A DNA stretch of 64,000 bases. Source: Bullifex porci (lineage in GTDB: Bacteria > Spirochaetota > Spirochaetia > Sphaerochaetales > Sphaerochaetaceae). The notes beneath the pieces were generated by a model. It was given only the letters and a program-made list of their open reading frames with translations. It made no database searches and was not told the DNA's origin. Shown here one piece after another: positions 8,009 through 16,759 of this stretch (positions within the stretch are counted from its first letter, which is position 1; the number at the start of each line of letters is the position of its first letter). The position numbers and the translations under genes are program-made. The DNA is taken from NCBI RefSeq assembly GCF_009695635.1, contig NZ_VUNN01000006.1:1-64000 (forward strand). Direction: 5' to 3'.

Positions 8009-8190
8009 CCCTTTACTCCTGAAGAAAGTGAGTTTTCAATGATATATCTCTGACAGAATAGATATACGATTATCAAAGGTAGAACAGAAAGTACACTACC
8101 TGCAAGTAGTAATGACCATTGTGATGAATATGCACTTTGGAATTGAGTAAGTCCTAAGGTAACAATATATAAATCTATTTTAGCTATATA
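8005..8190 (-). pseudogene. C-terminal remnant of an ABC sugar permease
   Basis: The minus frame ending in TGA at 8005-8007 reads LYIVTLGLTQFQSAYSSQWS, then a last transmembrane segment (LLLAGSVLSVLPLIIVYLF) and a CQRYIIENSLSSGVKG tail. This is the standard C-terminus of a MalG/LacG-type permease (about 55 residues). Coding identity fades upstream of about 8190, and no start or EAA loop is present. The stop overlaps the glycosidase start as ATGA. A deletion has evidently removed the rest of the transport operon. Confidence 0.8.
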
Positions 8191-8458
8191 GTATTGGCCT
8201 TATAAAAATTTTTTTGTGCGTTTAGAAGTTAAATAACCAAAAAACAAATGGGTGAAGAGATTAGAAAATATCAAAAAAACAAAATGTGAACATAAACGAA
8301 CAAGATTATGATATTTCATTATAATACTAACAATTATAAGAAAAAAATGTTTGACATCGTACTTTAAATAGCTTATTATCCCATTAAACATGGCCATGAG
8401 GATTTAACTAAATAGTTTTTCTGCTAATAGATTTCTATTGGCATATAGGAGAGGAAAA
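8191..8458. other. AT-rich intergenic region
   Basis: Deletion scar region between the permease remnant and the phosphatase gene. The minus-strand frame in it has no ribosome site or recognisable domain. AGGAGAGG precedes the phosphatase start. No other site is seen. Confidence 0.4.
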
Positions 8459-9586
8459 ATGAAAAGATTAAATTTGTTTGTGGTTCTTTTTGCCCTTTTG
8501 GGTATATTGCTCTTAGTTTCCTGTACAACTGTTAAGGAGCCTTCAGTAATAGAGGAATTGCCAACAGTTGAGAGTGCTATTTCAATTTCAGGAAAATTTA
8601 CTAATACCTCAAAGTATGGAAATATCGATACAGATATCCCTGCTACAGCAATGTTCGAAGCAGGCTTTGAGCTTGGTGATATTTGTACTATTACAGCTGG
8701 TGATATTACCTATGACGCTCCATTTGTAAATTCCTATGGTGATGTTGAGCCAGGAAACTACCTTTTCCACCCACATCACGAATGGGTTGAATTTGCTATT
8801 TGTAATGGAAATTATTCAAAAACAACAGGCTTAAAAGAGGGTGATGTCGTTACCATTACTATGAAAGAGAAAGCTGGATACCTCACACAGTATGAAATTA
8901 GAAATATAGTAAAGAGTGAAGATAGAAATGATTATATCTCAGATTCTGTTTTTGCAAATGTAAGAGCTATCCAGTTAGGAGAAATTGGTTTTAGAAAGCT
9001 CTATAGATCTTGTAATCCTATATTAGATGATGCGCGTGGCCCTTATGCAGCAGAGCTATTAAGTGAAGCTGGAATTAAGACAGTAATTAACCTTGCTGAT
9101 AAGCAAGAGGATCTTGCTACTAAAGCAGCTGTAGCTCCTAATGCTGAATGGTATTTAGAAATTGTAGAGGAAGGAAATGCTATTGGTCTTGATATGGGTA
9201 TAGCATTCTTTGATCCAGTATTTATCTCACAGCTTAAGGAAGCTCTAATATTTATGAGTGAGCACGAGGCTCCATATTTGATCCACTGTAATGAGGGCCG
9301 AGATAGAGCAGGTTATCTATCTGCATTATTAGAAGCCTTAATGGGTGCTTCTACAGATGAAATTTGGGCTGACTATATGGCATCCTTCGATAACTATTTT
9401 GGTATCAAGGAGGATACTCCAAAATATGATGCCTATAAGCAAATACAAATTGACCAGCTTAAGACTGTAAATGGTGGCGTTGAAATAACTAATGCTACAG
9501 TAGCTGATGCTGTTAAGAATTACTTTATTAATACTGTAGGCTTAACAGAGGGGCAGGTTGAGGCATTAAAGGCAAATCTAAGATAA
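8459..9586 (+). CDS. Lipoprotein with tyrosine phosphatase-like domain
   Basis: A 375-aa exported protein. Residues 1-24 form a lipoprotein signal peptide with lipobox LVSC. Residues about 40-155 are a beta-rich domain resembling SAM hydroxide adenosyltransferase C-terminal-like or other small barrels, not firmly assigned. Residues about 165-320 are a protein-tyrosine/dual-specificity phosphatase-like domain: the P-loop HCNEGRDRAG holds Cys277 and Arg283. The family dephosphorylates proteins or inositol phosphates; outside the membrane, phytate-like or polysaccharide-linked phosphate is possible. I chose the ATG at 8459 with AGGAGAGG upstream rather than a TTG 21 nt earlier. A terminator follows. 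Confidence 0.75.
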   Translation: MKRLNLFVVLFALLGILLLVSCTTVKEPSVIEELPTVESAISISGKFTNTSKYGNIDTDIPATAMFEAGFELGDICTITAGDITYDAPFVNSYGDVEPGNYLFHPHHEWVEFAICNGNYSKTTGLKEGDVVTITMKEKAGYLTQYEIRNIVKSEDRNDYISDSVFANVRAIQLGEIGFRKLYRSCNPILDDARGPYAAELLSEAGIKTVINLADKQEDLATKAAVAPNAEWYLEIVEEGNAIGLDMGIAFFDPVFISQLKEALIFMSEHEAPYLIHCNEGRDRAGYLSALLEALMGASTDEIWADYMASFDNYFGIKEDTPKYDAYKQIQIDQLKTVNGGVEITNATVADAVKNYFINTVGLTEGQVEALKANLR

Positions 9587-9606
9587 CTTCGAAAAAAAAT
9601 AAAGAG

Positions 9607-9642
9607 ATAGGAAAAGGGTGATAAGCTCTTTTCCTATTTTTT
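9607..9642 (+). terminator. Intrinsic terminator after the phosphatase gene
   Basis: ATAGGAAAAG (9607-9616) pairs with CTTTTCCTAT (9628-9637), followed by a T-run. Confidence 0.85.
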
Positions 9643-9707
9643 ATCATAAATAATTACTCTTTTTTCCTTTTGTTGGTATATTTCAATATGGCAGGAGAAA
9701 GATAAAA

Positions 9708-10940
9708 ATGGCAAAGAAAAAAACACCTATTACATTACTCTGTGGATATCTTGGAGCTGGAAAGACTACACTTTTAAATAAGGTATTAAATAACCAAGAG
9801 GGATATAGAGTAGCAGTAATAGTAAATGATATTGGAGAAATAAATGTTGATGCTTCCTTAATAGCTAAGGGTGGTCATATTACAGATACTAGTGATATCG
9901 TCCCACTTACAAATGGTTGTATCTGCTGTACCCTTAAGAGTGAAATGACTAAGGGAATTGAGAAGCTTATTTCTAAGGGCCTTTATGATTACATCCTTAT
10001 TGAGGCTAGTGGCGTATGTGAGCCAATGCCTATTGCACAGGAGCTTGAACTAATTAGAAATGGTTATCTTGATAATGTTGTAGGAGTTGTTGATGCCGCA
10101 CGCCTTGTAGATGAATTTGCATCAGGTGAGAAGCTATTAAAGAAGGATGAAATTGATGAAGAGGATATCGAAAGCCTCTTAGTTCAGCAAATTGAATTCT
10201 GCTCAACTCTTGTAATTAATAAAAAGGACTTAGTATCACCAGAGGAGCTTAAAAAGGTTAGAATGGTTGTAGATGCTCTCCATCCAGGTGCTAAGGTAAT
10301 TGAAACAAGCCAGGGAGATGTAGCTGTAAAGGATATTCTAAATACTAATTCCTTTGATTTCGAAGCAGTGTTTAATAGCGCAGGCTGGTGTCAGGCTCTC
10401 TCTAAGGAGGGTGAGCTAGGAGATGCAGAGGATGAAAATAATCCTGATCACCACCATGAGCATGAACACCATCATGATGAAGAAGATCATGAGCATCACC
10501 ACCATGAAGATGAGGAGCACCACAATCATGAGCACCATCACCATGAACATAGACATGAGGGTGAGAGTGAGGATGAATATGGAATTGGTACCTTTATTTA
10601 CTATAGAAGAACTCCTTTTGACAGAGAAAAGCTTCGTGCCTTTGTTCCATCTTTCCCAAAGAATATAATTAGATGTAAGGGTGTTATTTGGTTTAGTGAT
10701 GAAAATGACATGGCTTATGTTCTAGAAACCAGTGGACGTCAAATGCTTTGTGGTGCATATGGAAGATGGGTTGCAACTGCTCCTGAAAGAGAGAAAAAGC
10801 AGCTTCTTAAGGAAAATCCTCAGCTTAGAGCCGATTGGGATGAAAAGGTTGGCGATAGAATGATAAGACTTTGTATCATAGGTCGAAATTTAGATAAAAA
10901 AGAGATTGCAAAAACATTTGATGAGCTCTTAGATAAATAA
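9708..10940 (+). CDS. CobW/ZNG1-type GTPase metal chaperone with His-rich loop
   Basis: A 410-aa G3E GTPase. Walker A is GYLGAGKT (13-20); the CxCC metal motif is CICC (71-74) after NGCI; NKKD (about 169-172) is the guanine-specificity motif. Residues about 245-285 form a loop with roughly 20 His among Asp/Glu, and the CobW C-terminal domain follows (FIYYRRTPFDREKL...). Such proteins deliver Zn (or Co) to client enzymes using GTP. The His loop could store or sense metal. Monocistronic: terminators flank it on both sides. No Zur-like box was recognised upstream. Confidence 0.88.
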   Translation: MAKKKTPITLLCGYLGAGKTTLLNKVLNNQEGYRVAVIVNDIGEINVDASLIAKGGHITDTSDIVPLTNGCICCTLKSEMTKGIEKLISKGLYDYILIEASGVCEPMPIAQELELIRNGYLDNVVGVVDAARLVDEFASGEKLLKKDEIDEEDIESLLVQQIEFCSTLVINKKDLVSPEELKKVRMVVDALHPGAKVIETSQGDVAVKDILNTNSFDFEAVFNSAGWCQALSKEGELGDAEDENNPDHHHEHEHHHDEEDHEHHHHEDEEHHNHEHHHHEHRHEGESEDEYGIGTFIYYRRTPFDREKLRAFVPSFPKNIIRCKGVIWFSDENDMAYVLETSGRQMLCGAYGRWVATAPEREKKQLLKENPQLRADWDEKVGDRMIRLCIIGRNLDKKEIAKTFDELLDK

Positions 10941-10949
10941 GATATTAAA

Positions 10950-10992
10950 GGGACAGTAGCTAATGATGAAACTAATACTGTCCCTATTTTTA
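10950..10992 (+). terminator. Intrinsic terminator after the CobW-type gene
   Basis: GGGACAGTA (10950-10958) pairs with TACTGTCCC (10976-10984), followed by TATTTTTAT. Confidence 0.85.
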
Positions 10993-11364
10993 TATATCTA
11001 AGCTAAATGTGTGCTTTCTTCCTTTTTACTAGATAGCATTTAAAGCTATCTATGAAATACTCTTCCAAGTTCTGTTTTGTAGGAAGCTAGTTTTTTGTAT
11101 TATTAAGGCCAGTGGACGCAAGGAATGCGTGATATTAGTCCAATGTCCAAAATAGATAATAATGTCCTCTTTTCTGACCTTATGGCTCGATATTCTTTGG
11201 GTTATTAATTCTTTTCACAATATAGTTTTTAGTGTTATTCTAATTAAGAGAAGACAAATTGTGGCATTCCAAAAAGTAAAGATGGCTTAAGAGGTTGAAG
11301 CATAATGTAGAATGGAGATTATCCAATTCTAAATGTGTAAAATGATTTTTTGGGATGAAAGAAT
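10993..11364. other. Intergenic region without recognised genes
   Basis: AT-rich DNA. One short hairpin-prone patch (ACGCA...TGCGT near 11114-11129) was seen. No ORF, RNA family or promoter was assigned. Confidence 0.3.
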
Positions 11365-11436
11365 ATGGATAAAGATAAAGAGAATATCCAACTTTTGGAT
11401 GATGAGGATTTAGATAAGGTTACAGGTGGCATATGA
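11365..11436 (+). CDS. Orphan double-glycine leader-like peptide
   Basis: A 23-codon ORF whose C-terminus, LDDEDLDKVTGG followed by one Ile, matches the double-glycine leader pattern of bacteriocin/RiPP precursors: acidic, L-x-x-(D/E)-(D/E)-L-x-x-V-x-G-G. It ends in TGA directly where a core peptide should begin. The same frame then stays open to a TAG at 11545-11547, adding 36 codons (a basic segment, a Phe/Lys-rich patch, ending KQFQS). It is either a precursor killed by a nonsense mutation or a chance leader. No peptidase-ABC exporter or maturase lies in this window. Confidence 0.5.
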   Translation: MDKDKENIQLLDDEDLDKVTGGI

Positions 11437-11547
11437 ATTTTTGAAGCAAGTGAGGAGAAGCGAAAAGATAACAATCGTTCTAGGGATTTTTTATTTTTCT
11501 TTTTTAAAAAAGAAGTAAGTCCATATTTAAAACAATTTCAATCATAG

Positions 11548-11911
11548 ATTGGATAATGAATTTGTACTTTATCGTTTTCTAGTATAAGAATGAAGTAAAG
11601 TACCATGAATGTAAGTAGCTTTATACAGTTCGTATTTTTACCTTTGCTGGCTTTAAATTGTGTAATACTCTTTTTTTTGTAGCATTAGTATCTGTCAGCA
11701 ATTTTCTCTTATTTTTATCTCAAGTTTACATATTTTGAAAGTCGTCAAATGAATTTATTCGACGACTTAAAAAAATATCGAATTGGGGGCAGATGATTAC
11801 CAGAAGCACCTTCCTATTAATACATCTATCCAAAGTATTTCGTTAGCTATCAGTCTTTATATTTGTGGACTCTTAAAGTAAAAACAATGGTTAAATAGAA
11901 AACTCTCCTAA
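11548..11911. other. Intergenic region with one hairpin
   Basis: AAGTCGTC (11739-11746) and GACGACTT (11761-11768) form a perfect 8-bp stem but are not followed by a T-run on either strand. Short broken frames occur. No gene is supported. Confidence 0.35.
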
Positions 11912-12949
11912 TTATCTTTTGCTACCATGCTTTCCTGCTCTTCTCTTTCGTTTACAGTGAACAATCAAAAAGACGATTAATGCAATTAGAAGGAAAAGGA
12001 TGACAACCACGGCTGCAAAGGCTTTTTGTGCCATTCCTCTTAGGTCAATGACCTCTCCCACAACAGGTAGAGTGGTGCTATAAGAATTTAGGTTACTCTC
12101 ATTTTGGAAGCTTACACGCCACACAGTGACACCATTTTCGATAGCTAAAGGCTCCAGGGAAGAGATTTTTGTACTGTCGATGTTCATGGCGGGACGTGCA
12201 CATGAGGTCATATGAAAGAGGAATTGGCCATTGACAGGATAGTCCATCAGTGTTCCAAACGAGAAGACAAAACCTACATCTAGAGGGAAGGTGTCAATAT
12301 GTGGAGACCTCAACCAATAGCCAGCAGGGGTGCCTTTATAAAGAGCAACTCTAGATTTGTTATCTACAAACCCATAGTCCTTATTGTATGCCTCCTCTGC
12401 GGAGAGAAGAAATAGCTGGTCTCCATCAAGGATATTTTCTACAGGATCAAAATCCACTGTACCATGTAGGGCTCCAGGCAGAGGAATACCTAATCCAGGG
12501 ATTGTAGAGGCTTCATCTGATTTATAGGTTGGTAGGATGGCCTTCTTTTCCGCATCAGAAAAATGGGTGTCGAGAAAAGCCTTACACCAAAGTTGGATCT
12601 CACTACCTTGATAAGTTTGGGAACCAGGATGAGCTTTAGCAAAGTCTTCCCCTCTGTCAAGAAAATTGACAGATACATCCCCAATGTTTCGGAAGAGTAG
12701 CTCTTCTCCAGTTTCATCCCCGATGAGACTCAAGGATGTAAGGAACATTCCTGGTTTACCATCATTGGTGCTGGTATTATCCAATACTAGCCATCTACCA
12801 TCAAAGCCACACTCGTCATCAGGTGTTCCAAAGCATAGAATATCTCCAACCTTAATTGCCTCTTCTGCATAAGCTGGAAGCGTAGAAAGCATAGTCAGAA
12901 CCATGCATATGAGTAGAAGAGTCCTTATCTTCTTACGATTAAAATTCAT
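11912..12949 (-). CDS. Exported, membrane-anchored DUF6273-type protein
   Basis: About 345 aa. An N-terminal signal peptide (LLLICMVLTML, cleavage near AYAEE) and a C-terminal transmembrane helix (AAVVVILFLLIALIVFLIV) with a Lys/Arg tail suggest a type I membrane protein with a large external domain. That domain carries the pattern typical of DUF6273 and related lectin-like folds: WLVLDN, IQLWCKAFL, GYWLRSP and a late SCARPAMNI. AAGGAG precedes two in-frame ATGs at 12955 and 12949; I prefer the latter for spacing. It seems GC-richer than its neighbours. Divergent TetR gene upstream. Function unknown. Confidence 0.65.
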   Translation of the reverse strand: MNFNRKKIRTLLLICMVLTMLSTLPAYAEEAIKVGDILCFGTPDDECGFDGRWLVLDNTSTNDGKPGMFLTSLSLIGDETGEELLFRNIGDVSVNFLDRGEDFAKAHPGSQTYQGSEIQLWCKAFLDTHFSDAEKKAILPTYKSDEASTIPGLGIPLPGALHGTVDFDPVENILDGDQLFLLSAEEAYNKDYGFVDNKSRVALYKGTPAGYWLRSPHIDTFPLDVGFVFSFGTLMDYPVNGQFLFHMTSCARPAMNIDSTKISSLEPLAIENGVTVWRVSFQNESNLNSYSTTLPVVGEVIDLRGMAQKAFAAVVVILFLLIALIVFLIVHCKRKRRAGKHGSKR

Positions 12950-13124
12950 TATCATTATTCTCCTTGCCAAAAGTCGTGTTTAATTAATTTGAAGATATCT
13001 AGGACATGAGATAGAGGTCAATTTTCAATAATTAACTTATGTTTACTTTATTTATGAATTGATATCTATGTATAATAACTTAACACGAGTAAAGAATAGT
13101 GCTTACAGGAAAGGTACAAACGGT

Positions 13125-13700
13125 ATGGCAAATGATGTTAGGACACAAGTGACAAAAAGACTTTTGAAAGATGCTTTTCATTCTATGATTGCAAGGGATA
13201 TGGAGAATGAAATTACTGTAAAATCGCTTTGTAAGATGGCTCAGGTATCTAGAGTGACTTTCTATACGCACTACAAGGATATCTATGAAATGATATTAGA
13301 GGACCAAACAGAGAATCTTCGACTTCTTGGAATTGAAGAACTGTACCAATCAAAACGATGCTACAAGGAGATTACTGAGGAGTTGATTTTGCGTCTACTT
13401 GTTCATATAGATACTAATGAGAAGCTATACAGATACTACTTTTCTGTCATTAAGGACAATTACATGGAGATTGTTATTCGTGATTTACTGTCTCATATTT
13501 CTGTTCAGGTTGGTGAGTATGAAAAGAATCTGTATCCGGAACTGGTGAAAATGTTTGTAAACTACCATGCGGCAGGTATCATTCAGATCATGAGGCAATG
13601 GATGGATTATAAAGGTCAAAAGCCTTGTACTAGAGAGTTCTATGCCAAGGAATTGGTCTCTGTGATGTTTTATACAAAACAAAGAGATTCATTTTATTGA
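13125..13700 (+). CDS. TetR/AcrR-family transcriptional regulator
   Basis: About 191 aa from the ATG at 13125 (the frame is open further upstream). The N-terminal helix-turn-helix is clear: TKRLLKDAFHSMI, ITVKSLCKMAQVSRVTFYTHY, KDIYEMILE (about residues 8-60). The C-terminal domain resembles the type found in DhaS-like regulators, ending with a helical ligand/dimer part. It is divergent from the DUF6273 gene, a plausible target. A small unknown gene follows 11 nt after its stop and may be co-transcribed. Confidence 0.85.
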   Translation: MANDVRTQVTKRLLKDAFHSMIARDMENEITVKSLCKMAQVSRVTFYTHYKDIYEMILEDQTENLRLLGIEELYQSKRCYKEITEELILRLLVHIDTNEKLYRYYFSVIKDNYMEIVIRDLLSHISVQVGEYEKNLYPELVKMFVNYHAAGIIQIMRQWMDYKGQKPCTREFYAKELVSVMFYTKQRDSFY

Positions 13701-13711
13701 AGGAGTTAAAA

Positions 13712-14023
13712 ATGATTAGCTTTGATAATTATGAATTCATATCAGAGTATAAGAACAAGACCTTGAACACTGTAATCTCTGTATTACCAAATTATTCAAA
13801 GACAGAAATCAGTAATGAAGTATTGTTTAACTTTATGGTTGGTGCTCAGCTATTGATAAGTTCAGATTATGCAGATGTTTAAAATTTGGAAGATGCTTCT
13901 GTTTTAAAAAATTCCAGAAATCATGAGCCGTTTTGCAACATTGAAGAATTAGAACTTTCTTCGATTCAAGTGAATGAACCTGCATTGTCAGTGAAGCTTG
14001 TAATTGACGAGGCGTGTATTTAA
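13712..14023 (+). pseudogene. Unknown small gene, copy 1, with in-frame stop
   Basis: A 103-codon frame opened by AAGGAGTTAAAAATG and interrupted by TAA at 13880-13882 (codon 57). After it the frame continues to the natural end IDEACI. Compared with copy 2 (16434-16759) it also lacks about five codons around the stop (the acidic ETPFHDEEDD part is altered). The N-terminal half (NYEFISEYKNKTL...KTEISNEVL) and the C-terminal half are nearly identical in the two copies. No family was recognised. It lies directly after the TetR gene. Confidence 0.6.
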
Positions 14024-14188
14024 GTTTCCTTACGGTTTCTTGTGCTTTTCTTATGGCTACTAAGAAACTTATTAGAAAACTTTAGGTGAACTTTTTGGGT
14101 GACTTTTTGAGGTATAGAAAACTAAAGAAGTCTTTATTACTGTTTTCTGTTTGAGAGTGTGAAATCTTTTTTGTATCATAGAAATAAC
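14024..14188 (+). repeat. 165-nt downstream repeat, copy 1
   Basis: Follows the small gene and matches 16760-16924 at nearly every position (about five differences seen). The first 80 nt recur at 18030-18109. It contains a TTCTTA...TAAGAA hairpin and the near-tandem GGTGAACTTTTTGGGTGACTT. The copy ends exactly where the feoB-derived duplication begins. Confidence 0.85.
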
Positions 14189-14664
14189 TCAATTCTTGCA
14201 TTCATCGGTAACCTTATTTCTTGGATCTTCATTCCTCTTGGATGGGGTAACTGGGAAGCATCAGTTGCTACTATCACAGGATTAATTGCTAAGGAAAATG
14301 TTGTATCTACATTTGGTATTCTCTTTGGCTTTGCAGAGGTTGCAGAGGATGGAGCTGAGATTTGGGGTACAATGGCACAAGCCTTTACATCTCTCTCAGG
14401 ATTCTCATTCCTAGTATTTAACCTTCTTTGTGCACCATGCTTTGCTGCAATTGGAGCAATAAAGAGAGAGAGATGAATGATAAAAAGTGGCTTGCAATTG
14501 CTATTTTCTATCAGTGCATATTTGCTTACATCGTATCCTTTATGATTTACCAAATTGGCTCCTTAATAGTTGGAAGCGGAAATATTATTGGTGGACTACT
14601 TGGAATAGTTGTCTTTGCTGCAATGATATATCTACTAATTTGTAAACCAAAGTCAGTTAACTAA
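14182..14664 (+). pseudogene. Duplicated 3' fragment of feoB
   Basis: Nearly identical to 5408-5888 (the last ~160 codons of FeoB). It has no start or G domain, and a 2-nt insertion in an AG repeat (AAAGAGAGAGAG near 14461-14472) shifts the frame. It lies in the same orientation as the parent gene. Few substitutions means a recent copy. Non-functional. Confidence 0.95.
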
Positions 14665-15209
14665 TTCAAATCTATACTCCTGACCTGCATTTGGATATTT
14701 AGTTTTATCGACTAAGGATGCAAACATTTCGTAAGGTCGAATATAGAGTGCTTTATCACCATACAGAGCACGATAGACAACATATCTCTCTCGTGTCTCT
14801 GAATGGATAGCAATATCTACTACCTCGTAGTATTTATTCTTAAAGTGTCTATATCGACCTTTTACTATTTCTCTAGAGGTACTAGGAATTAAAAGCTTTC
14901 TTATTTCATCCCATGATTTAACTGTTTTAAATTGCTTTGAATAGCAACCATTAACAGGACTTAAGAACATTAGTACATCAATTCCTGCCTTTGATACACT
15001 ATCAAGATTTGAAAATGTGTCATCGATAAGTAAATCAACCTTTTCCCTTTGACATGCTGTGAGCTTATCTCCTGTGCAAATTAAAAGATCATATTCTATC
15101 CCACAGTTTTTTAACTCAAGCTGTGTAGTTAAATAGCAATCACTATAGAGCGTATTATTTCTATGTGTGATGATAATAATTCTATGACCAAGCCTTCTTA
15201 AAGCTCTAA
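14653..15209 (-). pseudogene. Duplicated C-terminal part of the HAD-DUF1653 gene
   Basis: Matches 5877-6433 with a handful of substitutions. It keeps the DUF1653-like domain and HAD motif IV but lacks the first ~75 residues with the DIDDT nucleophile motif. The cut is at AGCTCTAA (15202-15209). It has no recognised start and is presumably inactive, although an internal ATG leaves a 105-codon open frame over DUF1653. Confidence 0.92.
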
Positions 15210-15291
15210 AAGTGAGGTTCCTGAACTTTCATTTCCTATATCATACCTAAGCTTACTACAACCCTCTGCCCATATTAATATTGGCTTATCA
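15210..15291 (-). pseudogene. Duplicated fragment of the NAGPA glycosidase gene
   Basis: 82 nt matching 6833-6914 (inside the glycosidase gene), joined directly to the HAD fragment. Relative to the parent locus, 6434-6832 is missing; the octamer AGCTCTAA occurs at both deletion ends. Confidence 0.9.
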
Positions 15292-15369
15292 GCTTGTTCT
15301 GAGATAAGATAGTACGAGAATATACAAGATAGTTTTAATCATTCAATAGGACATTGTTATCTAAGAAAA

Positions 15370-15406
15370 AAACCTCATTCTATGCACAGGAATGAGGTTT
15401 TAAGTC
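15370..15406. terminator. Bidirectional-type terminator
   Basis: AAACCTCATTC (15370-15380) pairs with GAATGAGGTTT (15390-15400). On the minus strand a TTTTTCTTAG tail follows, ending the beta-barrel gene; on the plus strand there is a weaker T-rich tail. Confidence 0.8.
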
Positions 15407-15452
15407 TTTTTATGACTTATTAAGTTCTAAACTTTAAAAGCTACGAAAATAA

Positions 15453-16046
15453 TTAATATGAGATGCAATAACCTACATATGGAGTTACTATGAAATAGCT
15501 TCCAAAATCGATTGAAGTATTAGAAGTTGCTGTTTGATTACCGGTTTTAATTGTCATGCTTCCCCAGAATGGAGCCTGTCCTTTAACTCCAAGACGAAAT
15601 GCTGACATTTTACCAAAGCTATATGAACAGCTTAAATCTGCAATTGCGCGTACATCTATGTATGTTTGTTTAAATGTCATTGGCTTATTTTTTCCTGCGG
15701 TAACTTCAATACCTGCATTTGCAGCAAAGCTCAAGTTGGAGGTCATATTTAACTTATAGGAAGCAAAGAGTCCAAAGCCAAATCCTATAGGATTTTTTGA
15801 TTCTATGGCCTTACCATTATTATAGTTGTATATTGGAGCTTCAACAGAGAGAAGAGAACCAATACCAAAGCCACTATCAAAGTAATAGATTGTTTTAGAC
15901 TCAAGGAGAAGGCCTCCTTCAAAGCCCTTGACATCCTTTAATAGAGCAAAAGAATGTCCGATATCAAGTGTAGTGGAAAAATCTTCCGCAAATACGGAAC
16001 CTGTAAATACCAATGCTATTAGCAATACAATGACTATTTTTTTCAT
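15453..16046 (-). CDS. Small exported beta-barrel-like outer membrane protein
   Basis: 197 aa from the ATG at 16046, chosen for its AGAGGAAAT ribosome site and signal peptide (MKKIVIVLLIALVFTGSVFA, cleavage before EDF). The mature part is a run of alternating amphipathic strands with Gly/aromatic turns (FGIGSLLSVEAPIYNY, IGFGFGLFASYKLNM...) and ends in an aromatic residue (GYCISY), typical of 8- to 10-stranded outer membrane barrels. The frame is open further upstream, but that part is unlike a protein. No specific function recognised. Confidence 0.72.
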   Translation of the reverse strand: MKKIVIVLLIALVFTGSVFAEDFSTTLDIGHSFALLKDVKGFEGGLLLESKTIYYFDSGFGIGSLLSVEAPIYNYNNGKAIESKNPIGFGFGLFASYKLNMTSNLSFAANAGIEVTAGKNKPMTFKQTYIDVRAIADLSCSYSFGKMSAFRLGVKGQAPFWGSMTIKTGNQTATSNTSIDFGSYFIVTPYVGYCISY

Positions 16047-16433
16047 TATAATTTCCTCTTTGATTAAATTTTTTTTACATAAGATATCGTAACAACTGTT
16101 ACAGAACCGTTTCAAATGAGAAAAATACACATAAACTTCTAATAATTTGGTATCAACAATACAAAAATTCAAATATCAATAATCAAATACTCAAAAAAAA
16201 ATAGGCTATTCTTGTTCTTCTTATATATTATTTGGTGAATGACTGAGAAAAATAGGTTAACCAGGCTTCAAATAATTTTATAAACAACTAAATGCTTTAT
16301 TTTACAAGATGCAGGGATAAAGTAACTTATCTGCAACATAAAATGTGAACATTTTAAAGTAGGGATAACCCAAGAAGTCTTTACAGTTGATAAGTAGGCA
16401 TATCAATATTGTTATATGAAAGGAGTGATAAAA
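16047..16433. other. Intergenic region between barrel gene and small gene copy 2
   Basis: AT-rich. It should hold the promoter of the minus-strand barrel gene and of copy 2 of the small gene (AAAGGAGTGATAAAAATG at its right edge). No specific operator or RNA was recognised. Confidence 0.35.
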
Positions 16434-16759
16434 ATGATTAGCAAAGATAATTATGAATTCATATCTGAGTATAAGAATAAGACCTTGAGTACTGTAATCT
16501 CTGTATTACCAAATAATTATCCAAAGACAGAAATAAGTAATGAAGTATTGTTAAACTTCTCGGGTGGTCTCAGCTGTTGATAAGTTCAGATTATGAAGAT
16601 GTTGAAACACCGTTCCATGATGAAGAAGATGATTCTGTTTTAAAAAATTCCAGAAATCATGAGCCGTTTTGCAACATTGAAGAATTAGAACTTTCTTCGA
16701 TTCAAGTGAATGAACCTGTATTGTCAGTGAAGCTTGTAATTGACGAGGCGTGTATTTAA
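16434..16759 (+). pseudogene. Unknown small gene, copy 2, frameshifted
   Basis: Starts ATGATTAGCAAAGAT after a good ribosome site. Codons 1-42 match copy 1. Near 16560-16572 one nucleotide is lost (AACTTCTCGGGTGGTCTCAG against AACTTTATGGTTGGTGCTCAG in copy 1), giving an early stop, while the remaining frame is open from 16577 to the stop at 16757-16759. The repaired protein would be about 108 aa, with an acidic middle (FHDEEDDS) and an IDEACI end. Both copies being broken, and differently, suggests relaxed selection. Confidence 0.6.

Noticed and set aside
8200..8397. 65-codon minus-strand frame
   Set aside because: Low-complexity translation of AT-rich DNA, no ribosome site or domain.
11434..11436. 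TGA in the leader-peptide frame as selenocysteine
   Set aside because: No SECIS-like hairpin was seen directly downstream, and a Sec residue after a double-glycine site has no precedent I know of.
11739..11768. 8-bp hairpin as terminator
   Set aside because: No T-tract on either strand and no gene ends nearby.
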